Part shown: positions 48,591-61,214 of the stretch, piece after piece
Numbering within the stretch: position 1 is the first letter of the stretch
Layout of the letters: each line of letters begins with the position of its first letter
Source of the DNA: Buxus sempervirens
Lineage: Eukaryota > Streptophyta > Magnoliopsida > Buxales > Buxaceae
NCBI GenBank assembly: GCA_947561395.2
Contig: OX387187.1
Location: forward strand, 39,661,829-39,725,828
DNA length: 64,000 nt
Direction of reading: 5' to 3'
The notes under the pieces: model-generated
Told to the model about the DNA's origin: nothing
Seen by the model: only the letters and a program-made list of their open reading frames with translations
Databases searched by the model: none
Translations under genes and position numbers: made by a program

Positions 48591-50858
48591 AAATTTGCCA
48601 ATAAAAAGGCAGCAGCAGCCCCATTTCAAGGCTTGGCTTTTCTTTGGCTGTTTCCACCTCATCTTCCCCTTTGCACCTGCTCCGAAAACCCTTCACCTTG
48701 ACTCCCTTTGGCTCCCTAAACCCTCAAGCACAACCTTAAGCCCATTCCACCCCCTGTTTCTTTCTTCCTGTCCATTTTCACCCAATCAAGGAGGAGGTTA
48801 CCTGTTGTTGGTGGCCAAAGGAGGAGCTCCAGCCACTTCTCTTGCTTCAAAGGGAGTTCAAGCACATCACATAAGGGTCATTTGACCCCAAGGTAAAGTC
48901 TCTTGCTGTATTTGGCCTACATAGTTGAATGAGAGCATGTTTTGACCTCCATGAGCAAGCCTATGCATATAAGATGTTTGTCTTACCTTTACAGCATGTT
49001 CCTTGCTTGATTCATGTCCCCACAAAGGTAGCCCAACTCCCATGGTAAGGGGAGCATACGTGCAATTCCAAGAAAGAATGGGGGAGTATCCTCACGCACT
49101 TTAAAGGGGTTTTCAGATTTTTGTTTTGCTGTGTTTTGTCTCCATTCATAGGGGAGCGTGTTCTCCTCTTTCCATTCAATCCCTTGTACCCTTAAACCCC
49201 ACCCACCTTTCTTCAATGGCTCTCCCTCCTTGACTTCATGCTTGTATGTTCTTGTGGTGTCTATACAGTGAAAAGTATGCATGTTTAAGGTTGTGATTAG
49301 TTGCATGTTCTGATATGATAAGCACACGTGTGTGCACTTCCTCCACAAGAGCACATTAGTTCACCTCTATTTGGTTCTAGCACCCACCTTCACATGCATG
49401 CCAGCACATACCACACTTCCATTTCTTCGGGCACACATAGCACGTAGAGGTACATACACTTTGCTCGTGATTCAAAGCATGCTTTCCTGTTTTGCTTGAT
49501 AGATTTATGCTCGTCTTGCATGCTTGCTGAGGTGGAGACTAGTAAGAGCCACGACGAGGACACTTAGGTCCCTGTCCTGCTGCTGGATATGCCCTAAGAA
49601 TGAGAAGGTGTTTCTAGAAGCCTCCTCCCCCTTTTGATGAAACCCCTAAAGTCCCTAAAGGGGACAAAAATGGAGGATTCCCCTTCTCTCTGTCCCACTG
49701 TGGGCCCACACAGGGGCCACAGATCTGCTGGAACACCATAGAAGACTCAGAAACCCAACCCCCTTGGAAAAATCCGAAAAAACAGCTTCTGTGTGTTGAT
49801 CCGACAACTCAGGTCGGATCAACAGGGACCTGTTTGTAGCTGGCTAAGGATGGCGGATACACTAGTCCTCATGCGTAGTCGGAATCTCAAGTCGGCTACA
49901 CTGCTGAAATTTCATTTTTCTTATTTTTCTTGGTATTGTGCAATTTTCTTGTTTTTCCAACTAAAGCAAACAATCCAATAGGGTTTCCAGGTCCCCCGAA
50001 AACCCAAAATGGGACTCGAGCCACCCGGTCCAATTTGATACATAGTGGGCCTTCCAACGGGGCCCACCTAGCCCAACCAACTCACTTTGCTTAAATAAGT
50101 AAATCCAATTAATTAAGTGGGCCAAACCATTTGAGGCCCACTAAAGCCCACTTTGGAAGCATGCTAGCTCAAACTTAGGCATGGTTTGGCCGAGACCACT
50201 GGCAGGGCCTGTCGGGCCCACTAAGCCCATTGAACCCAACAAAGATTAGGGCACCCAGGCCCTAACTAAGGAAGTCTTCGACTTTCAAGCCGAAGCCCAG
50301 GTAAAGAGCCTGAAGCCCAAGGCCTGGCCCGTTTTAGCACAAATTAAGCATGATAAACTTAAATCATTTGGCAACCAACTGTGTGGCCCACTCAAGGGCC
50401 CACAAAGCAGTCCCGGCCCACTTGTGCATAGAAATCACTTAAACCTTTCAATTTGAGCCATCAAATAAAATCAATCCATTTGAACCAAGCCCAAAAGGCC
50501 TCTCAAGCTAGACCGAGGCCCACCAGGGGACACGTGGGCTCAACCAAGCCCACCAAGGAATCCGTAGGCCTTCCAATGGGGCCTGCACAGTCCGACTCAA
50601 CTCATCTTTAACTAAAAAGGTAAAATCAAGTAAAGGGACCCACACCACTTTGGCGGTCCCGCAAGACTTAATAAGATGTGCATGTTGGAATAGGAATCGG
50701 GTGAGTAGACCAAAATTGACTCAGAACCAGGATGGGACCCGTCATCCGACGAGGTGGACTGGGGTGTCTACGGACTTCCCCAGACCGCAACCGAGAACTT
50801 ACCTAGAATCTCTAAGCCGCAGACTGCCAAAATAGAAGAACATAGGCACCCAGGTGTC

Positions 50859-50890
50859 CGCCTGCACCCCATCAGGCGGGGTGGCGACTC
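50859..50890 (+). other. U5 hairpin plus PBS-like 9-mer (B 5' LTR)
   Basis: CCGCCTG...CAGGCGG stem (7 bp), then gg and TGGCGACTC (50882-50890), 36 nt before the LTR end. In the 3' LTR (61140-61173) the left arm is damaged. Confidence 0.7.
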
Positions 50891-50929
50891 CAAATTCCCA
50901 TTTTTACCCGTGCGACCATGCGCACAGCT

Positions 50930-50947
50930 TGGCGACTCTACTGGGGA
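50930..50947 (+). other. Primer-binding site of element B
   Basis: TGGCGACTCTACTGGGGA, three bases after the LTR end. Confidence 0.85.
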
Positions 50948-53808
50948 CTTCTCAGCCTAATAGAACCCCCGGTTAGAATGAGTCAACATAAGAGGGATTT
51001 TTGTTAATCTTAGGATTCTTACTATCTCGTTTAGTAAAGCATAGAATACACAGTAATACATCTTCTGGGGAGTCCTGTCAAAAGAACGCGATAATTGCCT
51101 AAGAAAAGTGGAATTTAAGCAGTCCCCTATGACCCTCCACTTACCTGGGGACTCTCCCGGAACCTCGTATTGCGTGCCAATTCTGCACTTTACTCTACGA
51201 GACAGTAAAAATTCCTTTATCAACAAAATCCGGACAAAACTCACCTGATTAGACACAGCACGCAGCGCAACTGCACACACGGGCACGCCACTACACCGTG
51301 GATGGATTTTAGTTCTTGTCTTTATTTTGATAAACTGCGTGCGATGACACACACGATGGGGACTGTGTGAATGATCCGACCCTGAATGAATGAGAGCGGA
51401 TATTGCATCTTCTTTTCCAAGACTTAGACCTCTCTAGCAGCCTACCCTTCTGATTCCTATAAACTGATCTTTGGGATGGTATTAGCACCTACGCTCCTGT
51501 GGCTTGTCGGGGAAAGCAGGGTAAACCCATCCCCCCTGTTTTCTGGAGTCCATTAGCGCCACAGGTTTCTTGCCGTAGCACGCGAGGATCCAGTACTGGT
51601 CCAGACCCTTGTAGGCTTATGTCTTGGGCTGGATATCCTTCCCCACCTAACATTTCTGAACAAACCATGCTTGGTATTGCGAGGGTGATGTGAATGATGA
51701 ATACAATAGGAGTAAAATCAACTTAAAATCCAAGAGTCCATCAAGGGGAGCAAACCCCGCTTTTTGCATCCAACTGAGTAAACACTAGATCATGGGCTAC
51801 CTGAGCCCTAATTTAGGAAACCAACCAAACTTTGATCAGGGGAACTATCCCAGATCCATGCATTGAAACCTGTGTGCCGTGGGCCTTCACCCATTGAGTC
51901 AGCGGGAAGCACCCTAAGTTCGGATCAGTCTTTTTTAGCAGACGAAGCCGGCCAGATCAGAAAAAGCAGACGAAAGCAGTCCATATCAGAGCAGGGGCAG
52001 TGAAACCCTAGATCTAGGACTTTTAAGCCTACCCTTCCAAAATCAATTGTATCCTGTCCTAGGGTTCCCAACAACCTTGGGATCGAACGCTTTTCCAGCT
52101 TTTTAGGCTTTAAGTGATTTCACCCATGCTGGCAAGTTGTAAGCAGTTCTTCAATCAGACAGCAGAGATCCTTCAGAGCTGATGAAAAGACTAATCTGGA
52201 CTTGGATATGCTTCCTTACACAAGTATGTCTAGAAGTCGTGCCTTCGTTGGCACCAACCCCTTTAGGGATGCACACACATTTCAATTCTGTTTGTGTATT
52301 TTTGCTTGGTACATCGTCTGAGGAGGGTGAGCCTTGCAATGCTTGCCCTTACCGTCCTGCGCATGCATAAATCATCTAGTTGCACCAATTTCAAAATCAA
52401 AACCATGCCAACACTTTTGGTCAAAACTGCTTTGAAAAATTGCACAAAAAGAAATTTCAAAATCTAATCGCCTCCTGGCGTACATCAAAGTGGCCTCCGG
52501 GCCTACATCAAAATCGTCTTTCATAACATACATTTGTAAAAATCTCCAGTGACTCACAATAAACCATCTTCCATGGTTATATCAGGCCATCACCTTGGAG
52601 AAACATCAAACTGCCGTTCGTGGCATACATTCTTTTTAGCTGGGGCAATGCCATCCATGGTGTGACTTGTGAAACCAATTCCAATGGTCCCCCATTTTTT
52701 CTTCCTCATAGCAATAATTTCAAAATTTGCCAGTCTCAGCACAATTTCGGGTTTCGTCGTCAAAACGGTAAAACCTCAGAAAAGATTTCCAAAGAGTGTT
52801 TTAAGCCAATCTTTCAGAATCCTAAAATTCCTAAAATTTTCAAATAATCATTGTCCCATAAACGGCACATTCCTAAAATTTTCAAAAAAATCCATTTGCC
52901 GTCTACGGCACCGAACCAATAAAAGGTCTTCAAAAAATCACTTTGCCATCTGCGGCACCAAAACTAAGATTTCAAAAGTCACTGTTAAAAATTTCCAAGC
53001 ACATTTTGAGCTAGCTTTCTTGTATATGAGATAGCACAGCTCAGGCTACCCTTCTCATATGCAAGATAGCACAGCTCTCATACCTTTCACCTACCCTTCT
53101 TGTTTATGAGATAGCACAACTCAGGCTACCCTTCTCATATGCAAGATAGCATAGCTCTCCCACTCTTGGGCTACCCTTCTCGTGTTTGGGATTGAACAGC
53201 TTCGGCTACCCTTCCCCTACATGGGATAGCACAGCTTTCAAGAAGGCCCTAATCACAGCATCACCCTTGGGCTACCCTTCTCGCGTTTGAGATAGCACAA
53301 CTTCAGCTACCCTTCTCATACACGGAATAGCATAGCTTTCAAGATGACCACCCTTGGGTTACCCTTCTTGTGTTTGGGATAGCACAGCTTCGGCTACCCT
53401 TCCCCTACACGGGATAGCACAGCTTTCAAGAAGGCCCTAATCACGGTATTCACCCTTGGGCTACCCTTCCCATATACGGGACAGCACAGCTTTCAAGATG
53501 TTTGCTTTTCATGCATAGCCATATATGGCATTTGTCACGCACGGCTGCAGCACTATCTGCAGCGTGAAGATTCCTTGTCACCACTCACAGCACCAGCACA
53601 AAGCAGAGTTTACCTTTTTAAAAGCACCACTTTTTGCCACACACGACACTCTAAACCACGGCTGCCCTTGCACAAGAGCAAACCATTTTCGGAAGAAACT
53701 AACATGTTGCTTGTTTTGTCCTTCCTTTTTATTTTTTGTTTTCCCAAGGTTAAAAGCGTTGTGGCCATAGCTCACCGAAGTCCATACTTGTTAAGATCCC
53801 GCACGAAG
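50948..53808 (+). repeat. Leader of element B with tandem arrays
   Basis: 51000-52350 is non-coding and homologous to the leader of element C. 52440-52990 has repeated words around 'tttgcc(g/a)tct(a/g)cggcacc' and 'cctcc(t/g)ggc(g/c)tacatcaaa'. 53012-53500 is an imperfect tandem array (see next entry). No separate gene recognised. Confidence 0.65.
53012..53500 (+). repeat. Tandem array ggctacccttctcatat..gatagcacagct
   Basis: About nine imperfect units of 40-60 bp, each with 'ctacccttc' and 'gatagcacagct'. Placed upstream of gag, unlike the array of element C, which is downstream. Confidence 0.85.
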
Positions 53809-55385
53809 ATGAACCCGGAAGAGCCGCTTGTGCCTCAGCTGCCAGTACCACAACCCCCAATATCGCAGCAGCCTCCCCCTTAGTGCCAGATTGAGGATGA
53901 GCCTGTGATTGTACACTTAACTCAGCAAATAGGGCAAATCACCTAGCTGCTCCAAAGCTTAGTCAGGCAGATGCCGCAACTAGTTATCCCGCAACCTTAA
54001 GGAGAACCACAAGCATTGCCGCAAGGACCGCTAGGGCCACCACATGCCCCGCCGGTACCTGCCTATCCTATGCCTCCACAGGCTTTCCCTCCACAAGTTC
54101 CACCTCCTGCGGTGCCACAAGGTCAACAGCTGCATTAGCCACCTCCTGAAGAAGAATTACATCTCCCGCACATCTCAGAGATAAACCAGGAAGAAGAGGA
54201 GGAATGGCATAGACAAAGAGTCGAGACAAAGGGCATCTCACCTGAAGTTAGTGCCGCGATCAATGACCTCAGGGTAGAATGGAAAGAACTGAAAAGAGGC
54301 TTAGTGCCAAGAGGGATGACAGTGGACAATTTCTGCTTCTTCCCCGACATACGACTCCCAGCGAAGTTCAGGTGCCCTGACTTTGAGAAATTCGACGGGA
54401 CTGGTTGCCCCATTGCACATCTAAGAGTATACTGTGGAGCCATGGTGGGGTACAATTGTGATGTGCAGCTGATGATTCAGTTGTTCCAGAGATCCTTGAC
54501 CGGGCAAGCACACCGGTCGTTCTCCACCTTGAACCCAGCACAGATTCGGACTTGGCCAGACTTAGCGCAACTTTTCACTGAACAGTTCAGGTTCAACTCT
54601 GAGGTTATACCTACTCGGATGGAACTGATGAGGATGAGCAAAAAGGCAGGCGAGATAATCCGAGATTATGCTCGGAGATGGCGCGAACATGCAATGATGG
54701 TGCGCCCACAATTGACAGAGGAAGAGATGGCCAGTCTATTCATCTCAACCCTGGGGCAACCATACTACTCCCACATGATCGACCAGCAAGCTACAAGCTT
54801 TAGTGCCTTGGTCCAGATAGCCGACAGGGTTGAGGGCAGCATCAAAGCAGGACTAATAGAGGGAGGCCCACCTGGGGCAATGGCAAGAAGACCAATAAAT
54901 GGAGGCAAGAGGCCTGAAGGACAAAAGACATGGCAAGTGTTGATGCTGCACGGGGGCAATAGCCACTCCACCTGCAAAGAGGGACTCAACCACATGGGGC
55001 GAGGCCCACAGGCTCGGCACCATTGCAGGGTGTGCAAGAGGAAGATCGGAGGCAAAGAGTATTCACGCCGCTCCCCTACACAATGGCAGAGCTCCTTCCT
55101 ACATTGCTGAAAGGAGGCTACGTAAGGTTGATAACTCCCAATCCAAATGCAGCGTTGGGGAGGAACTATGACCCCAAGGCAATTTGTGAATATCACATGG
55201 GGTCACCGGGGCATGCCACTAATCAGTGTTGGGCCCTCCGGCATGCAATCAAAGATCTGATTGATGCCAGGAGAATCACAGTGGACCCTCCTGCTCCTGC
55301 CAAAACACCACCAACTGCCGTATATGTGAACCCTCTCCCGGATCACAGCAAGGGGGCATCCTCCAGTGGCACAGCTGAGAAGTGA
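53809..55385 (+). pseudogene. Decayed gag of element B
   Basis: ATG at 53809. In-frame stops at 53881, 53944, 53998 and 54136 (several look like glutamine codons turned to TAG) break the proline/glutamine-rich N-terminus. An open stretch (54304 to about 55000) carries the capsid-like gag region: LCFFPDIRLP-like motif, FDGTGCPIAHLRVYCGAM, LFQRSLTGQAHRSFSTL, YARRWREHAMMV, FISTLGQPYY. A frame change between about 54960 and 55023 leads into the C-terminal module FTPLPYTMAELLPTLLKGGY and CEYHMG..GHATNQCW..RHAIKDLID, a C-H-H-C zinc-knuckle-like unit. Gag would form the particle that packages element RNA. This copy cannot make a full protein without readthrough. Confidence 0.8.
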
Positions 55386-57990
55386 GTTTCAAGGCGCAAC
55401 CAACTCCCAAGAATCCAAAATCTACACCGAACATGGTCCCACTTGGAGTCCTCCATTCCCAAGCTAAGTTAAAATTTACTTTTTGCATCAACCGTTCTTG
55501 GTGATTGTTTGTTCTGTACATATTTTTACATGCTTTCGCTTTCATGCAAACTTTTGTAAAAAAGCCTTTTGAAAAAAAAAAACACAAAAGAAAATACTTT
55601 TTGAAAAAACAAGTGCGCAGGTCGATGATGACATCATTCTGAGACTGCACTTTTTGGCACGACCATGATCATGGAAAAATGCTGAGTTGCTGAAAGGTGT
55701 CTTCAGCCGGGTGCAATATACTGCTCCCATGAGAACCTTGACTGAGCCAAAGGCAATCTTTCCTGATCCATGCCTTCATTTTCCTTCCGAACCTATCTTT
55801 ACACCGGGGCAAATGATCCTTGAAAGAAAAGAGAGAAAAGGGGGGAAAGTGCAAGAACCAGTTGAGGGCCGAGGCCGGATTTAACATCATGTCTTTAAGA
55901 AAGGATGAGAGGCCATCCTTCATGCATCCTGAATTTTAAGAATTGCTAGTCAAAACACTTCGGGCTTGATCGTGCCATTCAAATACCCGTGTTGTGTCTA
56001 GCCACCCCACACCGGAGGAAAGCTGAAAAAGAAAATAAAACAAATGAAAAGATTCTTGAATAAATTTGCATGACCATTTCAACCAAGTTGTCACAACTTC
56101 TGCAAAAGGATGAAAGGCCATATTTTCTTTATTTTCCCAGTTTCAAAGTCATATCTCTAGTCAAACCATTTTGAGCCTAACTTTCTTTCTTCTAACCCAC
56201 TGAGTCATGAGCCCTAAATATGGTGCTTGGTAAAGAAGAAAAGAGACATGGATGAGTAAGGACAAAGAAAAAGAAAGGAAAGCAAAAAATAAACCGGGGC
56301 ATGCTAATCAAAGTAAAAAGCTAAGATGACCCCAGAGCAAAGGAAAGGGAAAGCAAAAATACTAGAGGAAAAAGTGAAGGTTACAAAAGGCCTCAAGAAG
56401 GAAAAAATGAAAGAAAGTGAACAAGTATTGGCAAAGCCCAAGCAGTCAAGAAAAGGGTAGGACATGACTCGATCCATTTACAAAAGACTTTGAGCCATAT
56501 TCCCTTCCTTTCATAAACCAAAAAACCTCAGCCTATGTTACGTCCCATTAGAAAGTCCTTTCTGATTGCAGAGGATGTGACAATTCGATTCGTGCAGATC
56601 TATACTGAAGGAATCTAAAAAGAAGAATGAGCTTTGGCGTGACACAAAGTAAAACCTGAAAATGAAAAGAAAAGAATTTGAGCCTTATATCCCTTCATTT
56701 CTCAAATGTAAAACCAAGCCTATGTTTCGTCCTAATGTGAAGACCTCTCTGATCTATGGGACATGATGCACAAAAGTCGGCCAAAGTCCCTAAAGTTTTG
56801 GCAAGCACAACCCAAGGGAAAACCCTCAATTGTAAAATCCTGAAACCACCCTAAGTGATTGGGTCAAGGCGAGAGAAACCAAAATTGGGAAAGGGAAAAC
56901 ACTCATTAAGACATTCCTCATCTTCTGAACTTTTATAGAACCTCTAAGAGTCAATGCCGGCACAAGTTAAGAATCTCATGGGAATGCATGTCGAACCCAC
57001 CATCCCAGAACACTTCAATCTAGCAAGGCAAATCACCATGGCCACTGGTCCTACCATTCCTTTCGAAGCACTTGTACAAAATTGCTGAAAAAGCTTTTGA
57101 AAAATATATTTCATTTCAGTCATGTGCACTCGCACACACAATAAAACCAAGCAAGCCCCAAGTGCTTACACTGTAAATTTCAGATACCTCACCATGTTGT
57201 GTGAATTCTGCAAGCCCATGCAAGGCAAGAAAAGTCAGAGGATATCAAGAAGCATCCTCAATTTGAAAGAAAAGAGAAGAAAAGAAAAACAAAGCGGAGG
57301 AAAGCCATGCGGTAATCCAACGCACACCAAGAGGGGGTTTGAAGAAAGCTCACCTATCCCCTGTGGGTTCTTTCCCGAATAAAGAATCTCCAGATCCCCA
57401 GCGGAGAACCATCCAGAACAAAGCACAAGCAAGCTCAAGATCAAGAAGAGAAGGCGTGTTTTGAAGACAAAAGGACAAACTGGCCCCTATGTAATTTTTG
57501 TTTTCCCACTTTTGTAAGTAGAATAGGGCAGGTGTGTGAGCTTCCTTGAGGCACCGGACAGCGTCAGGAGCACCTCCTCACCAAGAGCACCTCCTCCTTC
57601 CTCTCCTCTTCCGTTCCTTGGCCCACCTCCAGCCACCAATTCTTAAAAAAAATTGCAAAAAATGCTTACACCCTCACTGAAATCTTAAAATTACATCCTC
57701 ACTGAAATCTGAGAAGCTGAATCATCCAAAAAACCCAAAACCTCCCAAAAATCGGAAAGTTGCTATTCACCACCGATTCCCCAGAACCAGAATCTAGAAA
57801 AGGTGCTAATCACTGCCTATTTCTAAGAACCAGAAACGGGAAAAGTACCACACGGGTAACCAGCTCGCGTTAATGTGCTTTATCCCACAAACCAAGAAAA
57901 ATTAACTCCCAGGCTCCCTCAGAAAGATGTGATGTATGCAAAATTTGGGTTTCTTTCAACCTTTGTCATTCATCAACAAGTGACTTCGAC
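55386..57990 (+). other. 3' non-coding region of element B
   Basis: No pol domain. Holds hairpin AAGGATG...CCATCCTT (55901-55920, second decayed copy 56105-56124) and two copies of the CCTATGTT(A/T)CGTCC...TCTGAT block (56532-56567, 56719-56754), both shared with element C. No 3' tandem array here. Confidence 0.65.
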
Positions 57991-58003
57991 AAAGGAGGGC
58001 AGC
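57991..58003 (+). other. Polypurine tract of element B
   Basis: aaaggagggcagc directly before the 3' LTR. Confidence 0.75.
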
Positions 58004-58624
58004 TGTAAGCACCCAAATTTTGGTCAAACAAAAAAAGAAAAAAAAAAAGAGAAAAGAAAAGAAAAGAAGAAAACAAAAAATGTGCTAAAAGATAGTAGAA
58101 AAGTCAAACCCTGAGGGGGAAAAAGTTGACTTTTTGATCAAATACAATTTGGCCACCATAATTCTTCCTAATGATTAGGAAATTCGGACAAGATTCTAAC
58201 GCAACTGAGTTTGCTCAGATCGAGGTCCAGATAAAGAAGATATGAGCCGGTCAAACTAGAAGGGGAGCCAAAAGTTGACTTTCTGCTAAACCAAGAATCA
58301 ATTGCTTAATCCTATCCCAATTGATATAGGATTCCGATATGGTTCTAATGCAATTAAGTTTGCCCAAATTGGAGTCCAGATGAAGAAGATATGAGCTGTC
58401 GAAGCTTCCGGGCAGCAAAAGTCGGAAGCTGCACACGTGGCAAAAGGCTGTACACATGGCAAGTGGCGCAGGAAAATATCCCAAGGGGCAATTCGTAAAT
58501 ATCCGAACATGCAAAATATCCCACGGATTAAAGCAAATTATCGCAAGGACCAAATCTGTGAATATCTAAGAGTATCGGATGAATCTGCGAATATCCAAGG
58601 TCTAAATCCGTAAATATCGGATTT

Positions 58625-58872
58625 GTATCCGATCTTAAATGTCAGATACACGTATTTTTTTGTGTATCCGACATGTATTGCCGGATACAAGAGATTTGCC
58701 CACGAGATTCGCGCAGATTCGCTGACAGATACGCGCAGAAAATTAAATTTTCGAAATAATTGTGTTTGTATCCGACATAAAATATCGGATACAAAGGAAG
58801 TGCAGTGTATCCGACATAAAATGCCGGATACAAAGGAGGTGTAGTGTATCCGACATTAAATGCTGGATACAA
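58625..58872. repeat. Palindrome array GTATCCGACA...CGGATAC (B 3' LTR)
   Basis: Five inverted repeats; the last ends 10 bp before TATA. Arms 8 nt, loops 9-12 nt; loops such as acataaaatg are also conserved. Confidence 0.85.
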
Positions 58873-58881
58873 AAATTTGCC

Positions 58882-58890
58882 TATAAAAAG
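58882..58890 (+). promoter_or_regulatory. TATA box of B 3' LTR
   Basis: TATAAAAAG followed by gcagcagcagcc. Confidence 0.7.
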
Positions 58891-60076
58891 GCAGCAGCAG
58901 CCCCATTTCGAGGTTTGGCTTTTCTTTGGCTGTTTCCACCTCGTCTGCCCCTTTGCACCTGCTCCGAAAACCCTTCACCTTGCCTCCCTTTGGCTCCCTA
59001 AACCCTCAAGCACAACCTTAAGCCCATTCCACCCCCTGTTTCTCTCTTCCTTTCCATTTTCACCCAATCAAGGAGGAGGTTACCTGCAGTTGGTAGCCAA
59101 AGGAGGAGCTCCAGCCACTTCTCTTGCTTCAAAGGGAGTTCAAGCACATTACATAAACGTCATTTGACCCCAAGGTAAAGTCTCTTGCTATATTTGGCCT
59201 AACATAGTTGAATGAGAGCATGTTTTGACTCCCATAAGCAAGCCTACGCATATGAGATGTTTGTCTTACCTTTACAGCATGTTCCTTGCTTGATTCATGT
59301 CCCCACAAAGGTAGCCCAACTCCCATGGTAAAGGGAGCATACGTGCAATTCCAAGAAAGAATGGGGGAGTATCCTTACGCACTTTAAAGGGGTTTTCACA
59401 TTTTTGTTTTGTTGTGTTTTGTCTCCATTCATAGGGGAGCGTGTTCCCCTCTTTCCATTCAATCCCTTGTACCCTTAAACCCCACTCACCTTTCTTCAAT
59501 GGCTCTCCCTCGTTGACTTCATGCTTGTTGGTTCTTATGGTGTCTATACAGTGAAAAGTATGCATGTGTAAGGTTGTGATTAGTTGCATGTTCTGATATG
59601 ATAAGCACACGTGTGTGCACTTCCTCCATGAGAGCACATTAGGTCACCTCTATTTGGTTCTAGCACCCCACCTTCACATGCATGCGAGCACACACCTCAC
59701 TTCCATTTCTTCGGGCACACATAGCATGTAGAGGTACATACACTTTGCTTGTGATTCAGAGCATGCTTTCCTGGTTTGCTTGATAGATTTATGCTCGTCT
59801 TGCATGCTTGTTGAGGTGGAGACTGGGAAGAGCCACGACGAGGACACTTAGGTCCCTGTGCTGCCGCTGGAAATGCCCTAAGAATGAGAAGGTGATTCCA
59901 GAAGCCTCCTCCCCCCTTGATGAAACCCTTAAAGTCTCTAAAGGGGACAAAAATGGAGGCTTCCCCTTCTCTCTGTACCACTGTGGGCCCACACAAGGGC
60001 CCACAGGCCTGCTGGAACACCATGGAAGACTCAGAAACCCAACCCCCTTGGAAAAATCCGAAAAAACAGCTTCTGT

Positions 60077-60184
60077 GTGTTGATCCGACAACTCAGGTCG
60101 GATCAACAGGGACCCGTTTGTACCCGGCTAAGGATATCGGATACACTAGTCTTCATGTGTAGCTGCCATCTCAGGCCGGCTACA
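60077..60184. repeat. Three-hairpin cluster (B 3' LTR)
   Basis: TTGATCCGAC/GTCGGATCAA perfect 10-bp arms, then two decayed units (GTACCCGG/CGGATAC, GTAGCTG/CCGGCTAC). Confidence 0.8.
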
Positions 60185-61214
60185 CTACCGAAATTTCATT
60201 TTTCTTATTTTTCTTGGTTCTGTGCAATTTTCTTGTTTTTCCAACGAAAGCAAACAATCCAATAGGGTTTCCAGGACTGCGGAAAACCCAAAATGGGACT
60301 CGAGCCGCCCGGTCCAATTTGATACATAGTGGGCCTTCCAATGGGGCCCACCTAGCGCAAAAAACTCACTTTGTCTTAAATAAGTAAATCCAATTAATTA
60401 AGTGGGCCAGACCATTTGAGGCCCACTAAAGCCCACTTTGGAAGCATGCTAGCTCAGACTTAGGCATGGTTTTGCCGAGACCACTGGCAGGGCCTGTTGG
60501 GCCCACTAAGCCCATTGAACCCAACAAAGATTAGGGCACCTAGGCCCTAACTCAAGAAGTCTTCGGCTTTCAAGCCCAAGCCCAGGTAAAGGGCCCCAAG
60601 CCCAAGGCCTGGCCCGTTTTGGCACAAATTAAGCAAGATTAACTTAAATCATTTGGCAACCAACTGTGTGGCCCACTTAAGGACCCACAAAGTAGTCCCG
60701 GCCCACTTGTGCATAAAAATCACTTAAACCTTTCACTTTGAACCATCAAATAAAATCAATCCATTTGAACAAAGCCCAAAGGGCCTCTCAGGCTAGACCG
60801 AGGCCCACCAGGGGACACGTGGGCTCAACCAAGCCCACCAATGAATCCGCGGGCCTTCCAACGGGGCCTGCCGAGTCCAACTCATCTCATCTTTAACTAA
60901 AAATATAAAATCAAGTAAAGGGCCGCACACCACTTTGGCGGTCCCGCAAGACTTAATAAGATGTGCATGTTGGAATAGGAATCGAGTGAGTAGACCAAAA
61001 TTGACTCAGAACCAGGATGGGACCCGTCACCCGACAAGGTGGACTGGGATGTCTACAGACTTCCCCAGATCGGAACCGAGAACTTACCTAGAATCTCTAA
61101 GCCACAGACCGCTTAAATAGAAGAACATAGGCACCCAGGTGTCCTTTTGCACCCCATCAGGCGGTGGCGACTCCAAATTTCCATTTTTACCCGTGCGACC
61201 ATGTGCACACAATG

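Larger units (their letters stand above)
47737..50926 (+). mobile_element. 5' LTR of element B (3.2 kb)
   Basis: TGTAAGCACCCAAATTTTTG... to ...CATGCGCACA. Palindrome array 48338-48590, TATA decayed to caataaaaagg (48598-48607), three-hairpin cluster 49796-49900, U5 hairpin and 9-mer 50859-50890. The 3' third is rich in gggcccacc words. Confidence 0.9.
47737..61209 (+). mobile_element. Complete Tat/Ogre-like element B (13.5 kb, gag only)
   Basis: LTRs 47737-50926 and 58004-61209, PBS 50930-50947, polypurine tract 57991-58003, target duplication CAATG on both sides. The internal region is 7.1 kb. It holds a decayed gag (53809-55385) and no protease, reverse transcriptase, RNase H or integrase in any frame. 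Like element C it is best read as a non-autonomous gag-carrying element that depends on another element for replication enzymes. The two LTRs agree closely apart from scattered substitutions and short gaps. Confidence 0.9.
58004..61209 (+). mobile_element. 3' LTR of element B
   Basis: Same ends as the 5' LTR. Keeps palindrome array 58625-58872, intact TATA (58882-58890), three-hairpin cluster 60077-60184 and 9-mer 61165-61173. Flanked by CAATG at 61210-61214. Confidence 0.9.

Noticed and set aside
54304-55110. Intact gag gene of element B
   Set aside because: The open stretch begins inside gag at an internal methionine; four stops upstream and a frame change downstream show decay.
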